Positions 56,996 to 64,000 of a DNA stretch of 64,000 nucleotides are shown here, piece by piece; the first letter of the stretch is position 1; each line of letters begins with the position of its first letter. The notes beneath the pieces are model-generated. The model was not told the origin of the DNA. It worked only from the letters and a program-made list of their open reading frames with translations, and did not search any database. Both the position numbers and the translations under genes were made by a program. The stretch is from Oscillospiraceae bacterium (GTDB lineage: Bacteria; Bacillota; Clostridia; Oscillospirales; Ruminococcaceae), in contig JAAVIC010000013.1 of NCBI GenBank assembly GCA_014799385.1, positions 1 through 64,000 of the forward strand, written 5' to 3'.

Positions 56996-57103
56996 GAAAT
57001 CCAAAAAGAGTCAAAATTTCCTGCGGAAATTTTGACCGGTTTCGGAATGTTGACAGAGTGAGCGCAGCGAACGGAGCCTAAGCATTCCGAAATTTTGGAT
57101 TTC
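56996..57103 (+). repeat. Leader repeat before a small lipoprotein gene
   Basis: Closing stem GAAATCCAAAA / TTTTGGATTTC, hairpin GTCAAAATTTC/GGAAATTTTGAC, and outer hairpin TTCGGAATG/GCATTCCGAA (with one bulge). It is followed by TATTAAAATAAGGGG; the stem ends 23 nt before the ATG at 57127. All stems differ in sequence from other copies while the fold is kept. Confidence 0.82.
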
Positions 57104-57126
57104 TATTAAAATAAGGGGTGAAGTTA

Positions 57127-57531
57127 ATGCTCATTAAAATCAAAGCGGTTGTTCTTGCGTTAGGCGCGGCTTTGGCATTGAGCGGCTGCGCGAGTACCGC
57201 TCATCGGGACGACCTCGCAGGGAAAGGCTTCGTTTATGAGAAAGGCGGCTTCCCCGACAGGTTCGGAATACAGTTGTACGATGATAACAGCTTTACTTAT
57301 TATGCCGGATCGTTCAGCAGTTACGTTGGATACGGAGCTTGGGAGCTTGACGGTGATACACTGATTCTCCGTGAGAATGCCAACACGACCGGAGATTCAA
57401 ACATATTCAAGTTTAAGGTCGGCGAGGATTCGTTGAGCTATATCGCTGAAGGGTCGGACAAATTTATGTATGTTGACGTTGGCGATGGTGAGAAATTCAC
57501 GGAGGAAAAGTTAAACGGGTTTCCGTTTTGA
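57127..57531 (+). CDS. Small lipoprotein of unknown function
   Basis: 134 residues from ATG 57127; a GTG three codons earlier overlaps the ribosome site. The signal peptide ends in lipobox LSGC, so the protein is membrane-anchored. The mature part has two beta-like repeats (FGIQLYDDNSFTYYAGSF, GYGAWELDGDTLIL), recalling META/lipocalin-like stress lipoproteins, but I do not assign a family. A leader repeat lies directly upstream. Confidence 0.75.
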   Translation: MLIKIKAVVLALGAALALSGCASTAHRDDLAGKGFVYEKGGFPDRFGIQLYDDNSFTYYAGSFSSYVGYGAWELDGDTLILRENANTTGDSNIFKFKVGEDSLSYIAEGSDKFMYVDVGDGEKFTEEKLNGFPF

Positions 57532-57571
57532 GTTGGGCATTATAGCCAAAAGCAAGTGATTGGTGATTCGT

Positions 57572-57669
57572 GCAAATTCAAAACGCGAGCGGGACATATC
57601 ACCGCCCGGCGGTGATATGGCTCGCTCGGCGAGCGCAAACGCACAGCGTTTGCGCGGTTTTGAATTTGC
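57572..57669 (+). repeat. Leader repeat before the cap-like protein gene
   Basis: Closing stem GCAAATTCAAAAC / GTTTTGAATTTGC, hairpin ATATCACCG/CGGTGATAT, GAGC/GCTC pair, and hairpin GCGCAAACGC/GCGTTTGCGC. It is followed by TATTTAGATAAGGAG; the stem ends 23 nt before ATG 57693. Preceded by AGCAAGTGATTGGTGATTCG. Confidence 0.85.
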
Positions 57670-57692
57670 TATTTAGATAAGGAGTGATTTTT

Positions 57693-58913
57693 ATGACAGT
57701 TGGAAGAACGGCAAGATTACAGTTTAATATGGCAAAGGTTCAAACCCAATACGGGTCGGCTCTGGATAAACTCCAAGGGCAGTACCTTGCGGGCAAATTC
57801 AACAATTACGGCAAGTTTTCAAGCTCCACGCAATCGCTGAACGACCTGCTTAAGAGCAACGCGCTCAAGAATAAGAGCGATATTTACCGCGAGAAGTTCA
57901 GTGAGCTGTATAAGAGCATCTACGGGATTGATGATTCCTCGGAGAGCGAAAGCACGGTTGCTTCCTCGCAGTCGATCAAGACCGCTTCGGCGAATGCGGG
58001 CGGCGCGGCAGAGAGTATCAAGTCTTTCGCCAATGATTTGAAATACGGCGGCGAGGTGGACATTGACGCGTATAAGGCACAAGCACAGAGCTTTGTGGAT
58101 AACTACAACGCGATGATCGACAAGGTTGGAAATTCCGACAATCAGAACGTTCTGCAAAAGGGTGTACTGATGGTAAACACGGGAAAGGTCTACACAAGCT
58201 CCCTCAAACGCGCGGGGATTACCGTGGGCGCGGATAACAAGCTCACGCTGAGTGACGACCTGTCCAAAATCAAGGCGTCGGATATCAAAACGGCATTCGG
58301 CACGAATGGATTCTCGGATAAGGTAATTCAGAAGTCGCGTCAAATCAACACTTTGACGGGCGGTTCGGGGCTGTTCACCAAGAACGTGACAAGCTCCAAC
58401 AAGACCGATTCCACCGAGAAAACCGATAATTCAGGTACTCTCAAGGAGATGACAAACGCAGTCAAGGAAGCGGCGACCGCAGTTAAATCCTACATACACG
58501 GGCTTGGTTCGGAGGAGAACTCGTTCTCCGCGACCGACTTCACCAATACCGCAAAGGACTTTGTGAATAAGTACAACTCGTTTATGGACGAAATGGAAAA
58601 GTCCGATAAATCGACAATTCAGCAAAAGGGAACTACCCTTGCGGGTACGGCTCGCGCATACAAGCATATGTTAGGACGCGCGGGGATTTCCGTGGACGAA
58701 AACGGCAGACTGTCCATCACGGACGCAATCAAGGACATCACCGAAAATGACGCGAAGTACACTTTCGGCAACGGCGCATTCCTTGATAAAGTCACCGAAA
58801 AGGCGAACCAAGTCAACTCTCTTGTAAGCAGCGCAAAGGCTATGGGCTACAACTCCGACAGAACCGCGAACTATGCGTACACAAGCGGCGCGCTTTATTC
58901 CGTTTACGCGTAA
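57693..58913 (+). CDS. Flagellar-cap-like protein with an internal duplication
   Basis: 406 residues from ATG 57693 (AAGGAG). No signal peptide. Two ~115-residue repeats (about residues 105-220 and 290-400) share ...FVDNYNAMIDKV/FVNKYNSFMDEM..., ...TSSLKRAGITVGADNKLTLSDD/KHMLGRAGISVDENGRLSITDA..., ...FSDKVIQKSRQINTL/FLDKVTEKANQVNSL. Each resembles the C-terminal part of FliD, with the FVxxYN pattern. It may be a flagellar-secreted structural or regulatory protein; the link is inference. It is distant from the flagellar operon. Confidence 0.7.
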   Translation: MTVGRTARLQFNMAKVQTQYGSALDKLQGQYLAGKFNNYGKFSSSTQSLNDLLKSNALKNKSDIYREKFSELYKSIYGIDDSSESESTVASSQSIKTASANAGGAAESIKSFANDLKYGGEVDIDAYKAQAQSFVDNYNAMIDKVGNSDNQNVLQKGVLMVNTGKVYTSSLKRAGITVGADNKLTLSDDLSKIKASDIKTAFGTNGFSDKVIQKSRQINTLTGGSGLFTKNVTSSNKTDSTEKTDNSGTLKEMTNAVKEAATAVKSYIHGLGSEENSFSATDFTNTAKDFVNKYNSFMDEMEKSDKSTIQQKGTTLAGTARAYKHMLGRAGISVDENGRLSITDAIKDITENDAKYTFGNGAFLDKVTEKANQVNSLVSSAKAMGYNSDRTANYAYTSGALYSVYA

Positions 58914-58926
58914 AGGAGCGTCTGAA

Positions 58927-59238
58927 ATGAAAAGCAAAACATTAAAGAAAACTTTAATCATAGCCGGAGCGGTTTTGCTTGTCACGTATCTCTCCTTTTG
59001 TATCATGGACTGCGTTCGGTTAAGGAAGTCCGCGAAATATACTCAGCCGCTTATCACGCTTTCAACCGTAAGCGATTCCCAAGAGGGATATTCCTATTAC
59101 TACGGATTGGGGTATAAGGTAAAGTATTCAATCCCGAAGTTCGCGGGGGAGAAGAACGGTATTACCCGTTATGACTCAACAGTTGACGGCGCGGAATTTT
59201 CGTGGCTCGGTATTCCGATATGGGGCTGGTGGCTGTAA
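58927..59238 (+). CDS. Small single-helix membrane protein
   Basis: 103 residues from ATG 58927 (AAAGGAG). One N-terminal helix (TLIIAGAVLLVTYLSFCIM), then a short extracellular beta-rich part with YYYGLGYKVKYSI and a C-terminal LGIPIWGWWL. It follows the cap-like gene by 13 nt, so likely cotranscribed. Unknown role. Confidence 0.7.
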   Translation: MKSKTLKKTLIIAGAVLLVTYLSFCIMDCVRLRKSAKYTQPLITLSTVSDSQEGYSYYYGLGYKVKYSIPKFAGEKNGITRYDSTVDGAEFSWLGIPIWGWWL

Positions 59239-59258
59239 TACGGTTTTAGCAAAATAAA

Positions 59259-59290
59259 AAAAATCCCTCGCCGATGGCGGGGGATTTCTT
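59259..59290 (+). terminator. Terminator after the small membrane protein gene
   Basis: AAATCCCTCGCC / GGCGGGGGATTT with T-rich tail. Confidence 0.8.
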
Positions 59291-59310
59291 AGTTTTCTTT
59301 CGGAAAAGGG

Positions 59311-59339
59311 TTGACAAATCAAAGCAGATGTGATATAAT
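59311..59339 (+). promoter_or_regulatory. Promoter of the antitoxin RNA, locus 2
   Basis: TTGACA (59311-59316), 17 bp, TATAAT (59334-59339), closely matching locus 1. Confidence 0.85.
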
Positions 59340-59344
59340 ATAAG

Positions 59345-59433
59345 TGTGAAGAATGTCAGTAAATCTTAAACATGCAATGCACAAGAAATTGTCCCCCCGC
59401 GAGGTTAGGCTCTCGCGAGGGGACAGTTCTTTT
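59345..59433 (+). ncRNA. Antisense RNA antitoxin, type I locus 2
   Basis: A short RNA ending at TGTCCCCCCGCGAG / CTCGCGAGGGGACA (59390-59425) and GTTCTTTT. The block 59351-59382 (GAATGTCA, AAATC, CATGCA, TGCAC in order) repeats plus-strand sequence over the toxin start (59517-59543), so it can pair with the toxin mRNA start region in trans. It has the same layout as locus 1. Confidence 0.75.
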
Positions 59434-59450
59434 GCTAGTGCTTTTGCCGG

Positions 59451-59534
59451 TTACTCATTACCGTCAAGCCACTTGCTAACGAGGTTTGCAACAACGCTAG
59501 CTACGACGGAGAGGACGAATGTCAACAAATCCAT
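59451..59534 (-). CDS. Type I toxin-like membrane peptide, locus 2
   Basis: 27 residues, ATG at 59534, stop 59451-59453, with AAAGGGGGTG upstream. One hydrophobic helix (LLTFVLSVVASVVANLV) and the tail SKWLDGNE, paralogous to locus 1. It has its own promoter and converges with an antisense RNA on a shared hairpin. The two peptides share the S-K-W-L-D-G end but little else in the RNA, so cross-neutralisation is unlikely. Toxicity is inferred from family resemblance. Confidence 0.8.
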   Translation of the reverse strand: MDLLTFVLSVVASVVANLVSKWLDGNE

Positions 59535-59590
59535 GCACTGCACCCCCTTTCCATATGTAAGTCCAGTGGGGATACACCGGCAAGTATATT

Positions 59591-59619
59591 ATAATACCAC
59601 ATTCGGCAAAGTTTGTCAA
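59591..59619 (-). promoter_or_regulatory. Promoter of toxin gene, locus 2
   Basis: Minus strand TTGACA (59614-59619), 17 bp, TATTAT (59591-59596). Confidence 0.8.
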
Positions 59620-59636
59620 TATCCGCAAGAAAACGA

Positions 59637-59667
59637 AAAAATCCCCCGCCATCGCGGGGGATTTGCT
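59637..59667 (-). terminator. Terminator of the EAL gene
   Basis: ATCCCCCGC / GCGGGGGAT with loop CATC; the minus strand continues with TTTTTTCGTTTT. Confidence 0.8.
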
Positions 59668-59751
59668 TATATATTCAACATTTTTTAACATTTGAATGTT
59701 GAAAACTCTGTGGAATATGTTGAAAACTCGTTGACAATCCGTTGAAGAATG

Positions 59752-62700
59752 TCACTCCTTGGCTTTTTCGCGGTGTTTGCGGGTCTGGGCGGCGAGCAGC
59801 TCCTCAAACTCATCGTGCGGCATCGGGCGGTAATAGAAGAATCCCTGAATCATATCGCAGCCGAGACCGCGGAGGAAGTCCACCTGAACCTGGGTTTCCA
59901 CGCCCTCGGAAACCGTTTCGACGTTAAGACTCTTGGCGAGCGTCACCACCGAGGAGATTACCTTCTTGCTCTTGTCGGTGAGGTCGTTTCTGAGGAAAAA
60001 TCCGCCGTCAATCTTCAGCGTATCGAACGGTAACTGCGTGATCAGATTCAGCGAGGAATATCCCGAGCCGAAGTCGTCCACCGAAATGTGGAATCCGCGG
60101 TCTTTGAACCACGAAACCGTGTCAATCAGTTTTTCAATGTGGTCGGTAAGCAGCGTTTCGGTGATTTCCAGCTCTATATACTCGTGCGGAACGCCGATTG
60201 CGTTCACAAGGGAGTTCAGCTTGGTGCAGAAATTATCATCGCCGAGATGATAACGTGATACGTTCATCGAAATCAACGGCACTTCGATTCCCTTGCGGAG
60301 CCATTTTGCGATGTCGGCAACGGCATTGCGGTAGATGGCGAAATCCATATCGTTAATGAAACCGTTCTCCTCGAAAATCGGAATGAACTTACCCGGAGAG
60401 ATGATCTCTCCATTGGGACGAATCCAGCGCACAAGTGCCTCCGCGCCGACAATATCACCCGTTTCAATGCTGACCTTGGGCTGATAGTAGACCTTAAATT
60501 CGTTGTTTTGAAGAGCCTGTTCCATATTGGATTCAATAAACAGGCGTTCTTTGATTTTATCACGCAGCGCGCCGTCATAATACACAACAAAGTTTTCATT
60601 GTATATCGTGCGTGAACGTACGGTGTGCTGAGCGGTAATCGCGCGGTCGAGCGCAGTCATTACACTGACATTGTCCTCATCGAGCGTGCAGACCCCTACC
60701 AACAGGTAAACCTGTATATTAAATTTGTCATGGATCTGCTTTTGGACGCTGCCGAGCATATGGTGGATCCGGGTGTCGAACTCCTCACTGTCGGAGCCTT
60801 TGAACAACCCGACAAACCGCGAACCCTCCGAGCGGCACAACAGCTCGTCTTGAACGGTGCATCGCTGAAGAATATCCGCAGCGGCAATCAGCAGGGAGTT
60901 CCCCGCTTCAAAGCCGTGAATATCATTCAACTTGCGAAATTCGGCGATGTTTAACACGACCACGCGGTATCCTGCGCTGTCCTCCGAGGTCATTCGCAGG
61001 GCTTCGGCGGCGAACGCGTCAAACGTGATAAGCCCCGTCAGACCATCAGTCATCTGAATCTGCCCCAGACAGTCGGTAATGTCCGTAGAACTGATAACAT
61101 ACCGTTTTTCGCCGTTTTCGTTCTCCTCGGCGGAGGCGGTGATGTTCAGCCAACGATGATCTTTTTCACAATACAGCGCGTTAGAGGCATAGGTTTTGCC
61201 TGTTTCGTCCAGTAAAAGCGCGGGACAGCCGACACAAGGACTGTCGCGGTGGCGCATTTTTTCGTAACAGATGTCACCCGGGCACAAATCGTAATGTTCG
61301 GCGGCATTGTCGCCGAAAAGCTCGATCTTAAACTCACCCGGAATAATGGTGAATCCTTCTATATGGTGGTCGTTTATAATCGTTCCGTGAAGCTGTTTCA
61401 TTGTGCCTACGGATTTCTCCTCGAAGTAATTCGCGTAAATCTCCGTCAGCGCGTTTTCGAGCGAGTCGATAATCTGCAAATCGCAGTCTGTAAGCTCGAA
61501 GCTGCTGTTAAAGACAATAACGAAATACCCGTTGATTTCGCCCCCATAGCGAATCGCGCGGCACTCGGCGCACACCGCTCCGTTGACAAGCGACAGCCCG
61601 TCAATGTGCTTGCCGCCGCTGTGTATCCTGATACCGTTTTTAGACCCGAACGCGCGGGCAACATCCTCGTCTGAGCATGTGCGTTTTACCGCAGGACATT
61701 CCTCGGGCGGCAGACCGGTGGCATTATAGGTCATAGTGCCGATCGTGGTGTTTTTTACGCGGTTGTATATGTAAATATTGGAAGCGCCTATGCACTCTCC
61801 CGCCGCCTTAAACGCGGCTTTAAGCATTGCGCCGGGGTTATCCCCGCTGCAAAACGCGCGGACAAGCAGCTCGTAGACTTTCGCCGCACCCGCCGACATC
61901 GCGGAGGTATCCACATTGGCGGTCAAATCTTCGGGAGTGCTGTACATACGCATCGTCATACCGCTTGTATAGTGCATATAGCACCCTCCGCCGCTCTTTC
62001 GCGACTCGGCAAGGGCAATGGCGGACTCGCTGTACACCTGTTCGAGCTTTCTTCCGTTGCGGAACACCGAAATCCCCACCGAAACCGTAACCGGCTCTCC
62101 ATCATACGGATAGGAATTTACCGTACTGAGAATTTTCCTTGCAACCGCGTTCAGGTTAGAGGTCTCTCCGAATGTCACATACATCAAGAATTCGCCGCCG
62201 CGTACTCTTGCCACGGCGCTGGTGTGCTCACAAGAGCTGATTCCCATAAGGATCTTGGCGATGGCCTTTTCGATATAATCGGAATATTCCGCGCCAAGAC
62301 GCGGCAAGATCCCGCGGAAATTATCGATTCCGACCGCCAGCAGAGCCGCATTGGTATAGCGGTTCACGCCAATGCGTTTTTCCTTGACAAAGCTCTTGAA
62401 CAGCTCTGCCGAGTATGTCCCGGTAAGGCTGTCGCGCCGTCCGAAGATTCCGTCGTCGCTGCTGCCCTTTTCGGCGGTAACGTCAAGGGTTCTTCCAACG
62501 ATTTTTGTCGGATTATCATTGTCATCGTAAACGGCTCTGCCCTCATAACGCTGCCAGATAATATCGCAGTTTTCATTTATCACGCGTATCTCGCAGGATA
62601 CCTCGCGGTCGCCGCGCTTCATTGCATCACAGAATCGGTTAAATTCGGGCTGATCTTCGGCGCAGACGCTGCCCGAACCGAGCATTGACTCACGAAAGCG

Positions 62701-62907
62701 CACAATCGGTTCAAGGTTGTTTTCATACCTCCCGCCGAGCTTCTTGTATTGATAGAACACATCGGTCGCGATATCGTACTCCCACAAACCGAAGTAAGTA
62801 TACTCCGAGGAGATTTTTGTGCGCAGCTTTTCCGCGCGAAGTGATATTTCAAGACGCTTGATTTCTTGCTGCGCCTGTTTGATTTCGTTAAGTAAATTGT
62901 CGGACAT
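59752..62907 (-). CDS. Multidomain c-di-GMP phosphodiesterase (PAS, two degenerate GGDEF, EAL)
   Basis: 1051 residues, no membrane helix. An N-terminal PAS-like domain (~20-140) is followed by a GGDEF domain whose active loop reads RVRGGEF and is shifted from GGDEF. A GAF-like middle (~340-500) and a cysteine-bearing PAS (DICYEKMRHRDSPCVGCPAL) come next, then a second GGDEF with SEGSRF in place of GGDEF. The C-terminal EAL domain is intact: GAEALVRW, MNVSRYH, LEITET, DDFGSGYSSL, KIDGGFF, SEGVET. It should hydrolyse c-di-GMP rather than make it. Confidence 0.93.
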   Translation of the reverse strand: MSDNLLNEIKQAQQEIKRLEISLRAEKLRTKISSEYTYFGLWEYDIATDVFYQYKKLGGRYENNLEPIVRFRESMLGSGSVCAEDQPEFNRFCDAMKRGDREVSCEIRVINENCDIIWQRYEGRAVYDDNDNPTKIVGRTLDVTAEKGSSDDGIFGRRDSLTGTYSAELFKSFVKEKRIGVNRYTNAALLAVGIDNFRGILPRLGAEYSDYIEKAIAKILMGISSCEHTSAVARVRGGEFLMYVTFGETSNLNAVARKILSTVNSYPYDGEPVTVSVGISVFRNGRKLEQVYSESAIALAESRKSGGGCYMHYTSGMTMRMYSTPEDLTANVDTSAMSAGAAKVYELLVRAFCSGDNPGAMLKAAFKAAGECIGASNIYIYNRVKNTTIGTMTYNATGLPPEECPAVKRTCSDEDVARAFGSKNGIRIHSGGKHIDGLSLVNGAVCAECRAIRYGGEINGYFVIVFNSSFELTDCDLQIIDSLENALTEIYANYFEEKSVGTMKQLHGTIINDHHIEGFTIIPGEFKIELFGDNAAEHYDLCPGDICYEKMRHRDSPCVGCPALLLDETGKTYASNALYCEKDHRWLNITASAEENENGEKRYVISSTDITDCLGQIQMTDGLTGLITFDAFAAEALRMTSEDSAGYRVVVLNIAEFRKLNDIHGFEAGNSLLIAAADILQRCTVQDELLCRSEGSRFVGLFKGSDSEEFDTRIHHMLGSVQKQIHDKFNIQVYLLVGVCTLDEDNVSVMTALDRAITAQHTVRSRTIYNENFVVYYDGALRDKIKERLFIESNMEQALQNNEFKVYYQPKVSIETGDIVGAEALVRWIRPNGEIISPGKFIPIFEENGFINDMDFAIYRNAVADIAKWLRKGIEVPLISMNVSRYHLGDDNFCTKLNSLVNAIGVPHEYIELEITETLLTDHIEKLIDTVSWFKDRGFHISVDDFGSGYSSLNLITQLPFDTLKIDGGFFLRNDLTDKSKKVISSVVTLAKSLNVETVSEGVETQVQVDFLRGLGCDMIQGFFYYRPMPHDEFEELLAAQTRKHREKAKE

Positions 62908-62983
62908 AATTATCCCCCTTGGAGTTATCGGAAAAACCTATTAATGAAGATTGAACCAAGTAAAAGCATTAATACCTATTTTA

Positions 62984-63012
62984 ATTATAACATCTGACAA
63001 TCGTCTTGTCAA
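62984..63012 (-). promoter_or_regulatory. Promoter and candidate operator of the EAL gene
   Basis: Minus strand TTGACA (63007-63012), 17 bp, TATAAT (62984-62989). The palindrome TGACAA-TCGTC-TTGTCA (62995-63011) overlaps the -35 and could bind a repressor. The leader is about 75 nt. Confidence 0.75.
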
Positions 63013-63137
63013 GTGCTTGAAAAAATTTGGGCATTTTCAACAATTTTTTTGTGATTAATTTGTTATATGTTGAATTATTCGAAATGTATGATTCTCTTCG
63101 CCGAAATCAGCGAGGAGAAATTTTTCTGCAAAACCAC

Positions 63138-63166
63138 TTGACAATCACGGAAAAATCTGTTATAAT
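63138..63166 (+). promoter_or_regulatory. Promoter of rpsF
   Basis: TTGACA (63138-63143), 17 bp, TATAAT (63161-63166). Confidence 0.85.
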
Positions 63167-63173
63167 ATATAGG

Positions 63174-63248
63174 TATCGGCAAATGCCGGACAAATCCTTT
63201 CCCGCACGAAAAATTGTGGGATATATATCCATAAGGAGGTGCTACAAA
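63174..63248 (+). promoter_or_regulatory. rpsF leader, possible S6:S18 binding site
   Basis: A 75-nt leader containing CGGCAAATGCCG and TCCCGCACGAAAAATTGTGGGA hairpins and a CCG in the first. A known rpsF leader motif binds S6:S18 through a CCG box; the match here is only suggestive. Confidence 0.35.
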
Positions 63249-63542
63249 ATGGCAAAGTTAAGCGAAAAGTATGAGGCAGTCATCGTTTTCTCCCTCAAAA
63301 AGGACGAGGAGCAGGTCAAGGCTCTGACCGCTAAGTTCACCGAGCTTATCAAGACAAACGCAACTCTCGACAGCGTTGAGGAGTGGGGCAAGAAGAAGCT
63401 TGCTTACGAAATCAACTACGAGGGCGAGGGTTATTACGTTCTGTATAAGTTCGAGTCCAAGCCCGACTTCCCCGCAGAGCTTGAGCGTATCATCAACATT
63501 ACCGATGGCATTCTGCGCTCGGCAGTTGTACTGGCTAAGTGA
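63249..63542 (+). CDS. rpsF: Ribosomal protein bS6
   Basis: 97 residues from ATG 63249 (AAGGAGG). Segments YEAVIVFSLKKDEEQVKAL, EEWGKKKLAYEINYEGEGYYVLYKF and ITDGILRSAVVL are canonical S6. It binds S18 and the central domain of 16S rRNA. It is followed 42 nt later by ssb, the normal rpsF-ssb-rpsR operon. Confidence 0.98.
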   Translation: MAKLSEKYEAVIVFSLKKDEEQVKALTAKFTELIKTNATLDSVEEWGKKKLAYEINYEGEGYYVLYKFESKPDFPAELERIINITDGILRSAVVLAK

Positions 63543-63584
63543 TTCCCAAAGGGGAAGAACGGATAGAAAGACGGAGGTGTTTTC

Positions 63585-64000
63585 GTGAACAAGGTATTTA
63601 TGATGGGAAGGCTTGTCAATGAGCCTGAGCTTAAAACAACACCGAATGGTATTACAACTTGCAGATTCAGAATTGCCGTTGACAGAAATTACCAGAAAAA
63701 GGGTGAGGAGAAGAAATCCGACTTTTTCAATGTGATTGCATGGCGCGGAACAGCCGAATTTATCAATCGTTTCTTTTCAAAGGGACGTATGATAATGATC
63801 GAAGGCGAAATGCAGGTAAGTCAATTTACCGACAAGAACGGAAACCCCTCAACGTGGTATGAAATCGTGGTGGAGAACGCGTTCTTCACCGGCGAGAAGT
63901 CCAATGGCGGCGGAAACTATGGCGGATATAACGATGCGCCGCCTATCACCGAGCCGCCCGCAGGATACGGCGGAGGATACGGAAGCTCCGACAGTTACGG
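63585..64000 (+). CDS. ssb: Single-stranded DNA-binding protein (3' end outside the window)
   Basis: 138 residues are visible from GTG 63585 (GGAGGTG upstream); the gene runs off the right edge. MGRLVNEPELKTTPNGITTCRFRIAVDR, FFNVIAWRGTAEFINRFFSKG and MIMIEGEMQ form the OB-fold. The G/N/Y/P-rich tail has begun; the acidic C-terminal tip is beyond the window. Confidence 0.96.
   Translation, partial: MNKVFMMGRLVNEPELKTTPNGITTCRFRIAVDRNYQKKGEEKKSDFFNVIAWRGTAEFINRFFSKGRMIMIEGEMQVSQFTDKNGNPSTWYEIVVENAFFTGEKSNGGGNYGGYNDAPPITEPPAGYGGGYGSSDSY

Noticed and set aside
1-64000. CRISPR array, tRNA or rRNA genes, prophage
   Set aside because: No regularly spaced direct repeats with unique spacers, no cloverleaf or rRNA-like stretches, and no structural phage genes seen by eye.

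Overview
The window looks like a chromosomal segment of a motile, spore-forming, low-to-mid GC Clostridia bacterium, most likely an Oscillospiraceae/Ruminococcaceae relative. The evidence is SpoIIE (sporulation), a late flagellar operon in the Bacillus/Clostridia order with a SigD-type promoter, consensus 17-bp-spaced TTGACA/TATAAT promoters, AGGAGG ribosome binding sites, and GlgC/GlgD-type glycogen synthesis. No tRNA, rRNA, CRISPR array, phage or complete insertion sequence was seen. Taxonomy and gene names come from reading translations, not from database searches.

Layout. 0-4 kb: a secreted protein and a zinc-ribbon membrane-anchored protein. 4-8.3 kb: glycogen synthesis operon glgB-glgC-glgD on the minus strand. 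8.9-20 kb: spoIIE, a TPR-like protein, dCMP deaminase, rsmA, a NERD protein, ychF, two tandem small-RNA genes, a cation efflux pump and a radical SAM protein. 19-29 kb: flagellar operon flgM-flgN-flgK-flgL-DUF6470-fliW-csrA-fliD-fliS-fliT-like, headed by a SigD-like promoter. 29-45 kb: a type IV pilus region (two PilA-like pilins, three further prepilins, PilT, PilB, PilC, prepilin peptidase, a PilM-PilN fusion, PilO-like and a large PilX-like protein). 46-53 kb: glycogen phosphorylase, Uma2 nuclease, a BspA-type lipoprotein, a small regulator/SLOG cassette and an alpha-amylase family enzyme. 53-59 kb: dprA, pyrE, small membrane proteins and lipoproteins, and a protein resembling the flagellar cap C-terminus with an internal duplication. 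59-64 kb: a large PAS/degenerate-GGDEF/EAL protein, then rpsF and ssb at the right edge.

Working together: glgBCD makes and glgP breaks down glycogen, with the GH13 enzyme probably acting on malto-oligosaccharides. FliW and CsrA are expected to couple flagellar assembly to translation. The pilus genes encode nearly a full gram-positive type IV pilus machine. The EAL protein is a candidate c-di-GMP phosphodiesterase that could connect the motility and pilus systems.

The most unusual content is between the genes. (1) A family of about 100-nt three-way-junction hairpins sits in 5' leaders and between cistrons. In six copies the closing stem ends 21-23 nt before the start codon, and stem sequences change between copies while pairing is kept. 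(2) Two type I toxin-antitoxin loci encode 27-28 residue membrane peptides ending in a KWLDG motif. Each has a convergent antisense RNA that repeats the sequence of the toxin start region. (3) Two tandem, independently promoted small RNAs of about 150 nt lie upstream of ychF. (4) Three long inverted-repeat elements, one with a 4-bp flanking repeat, resemble miniature transposable elements.
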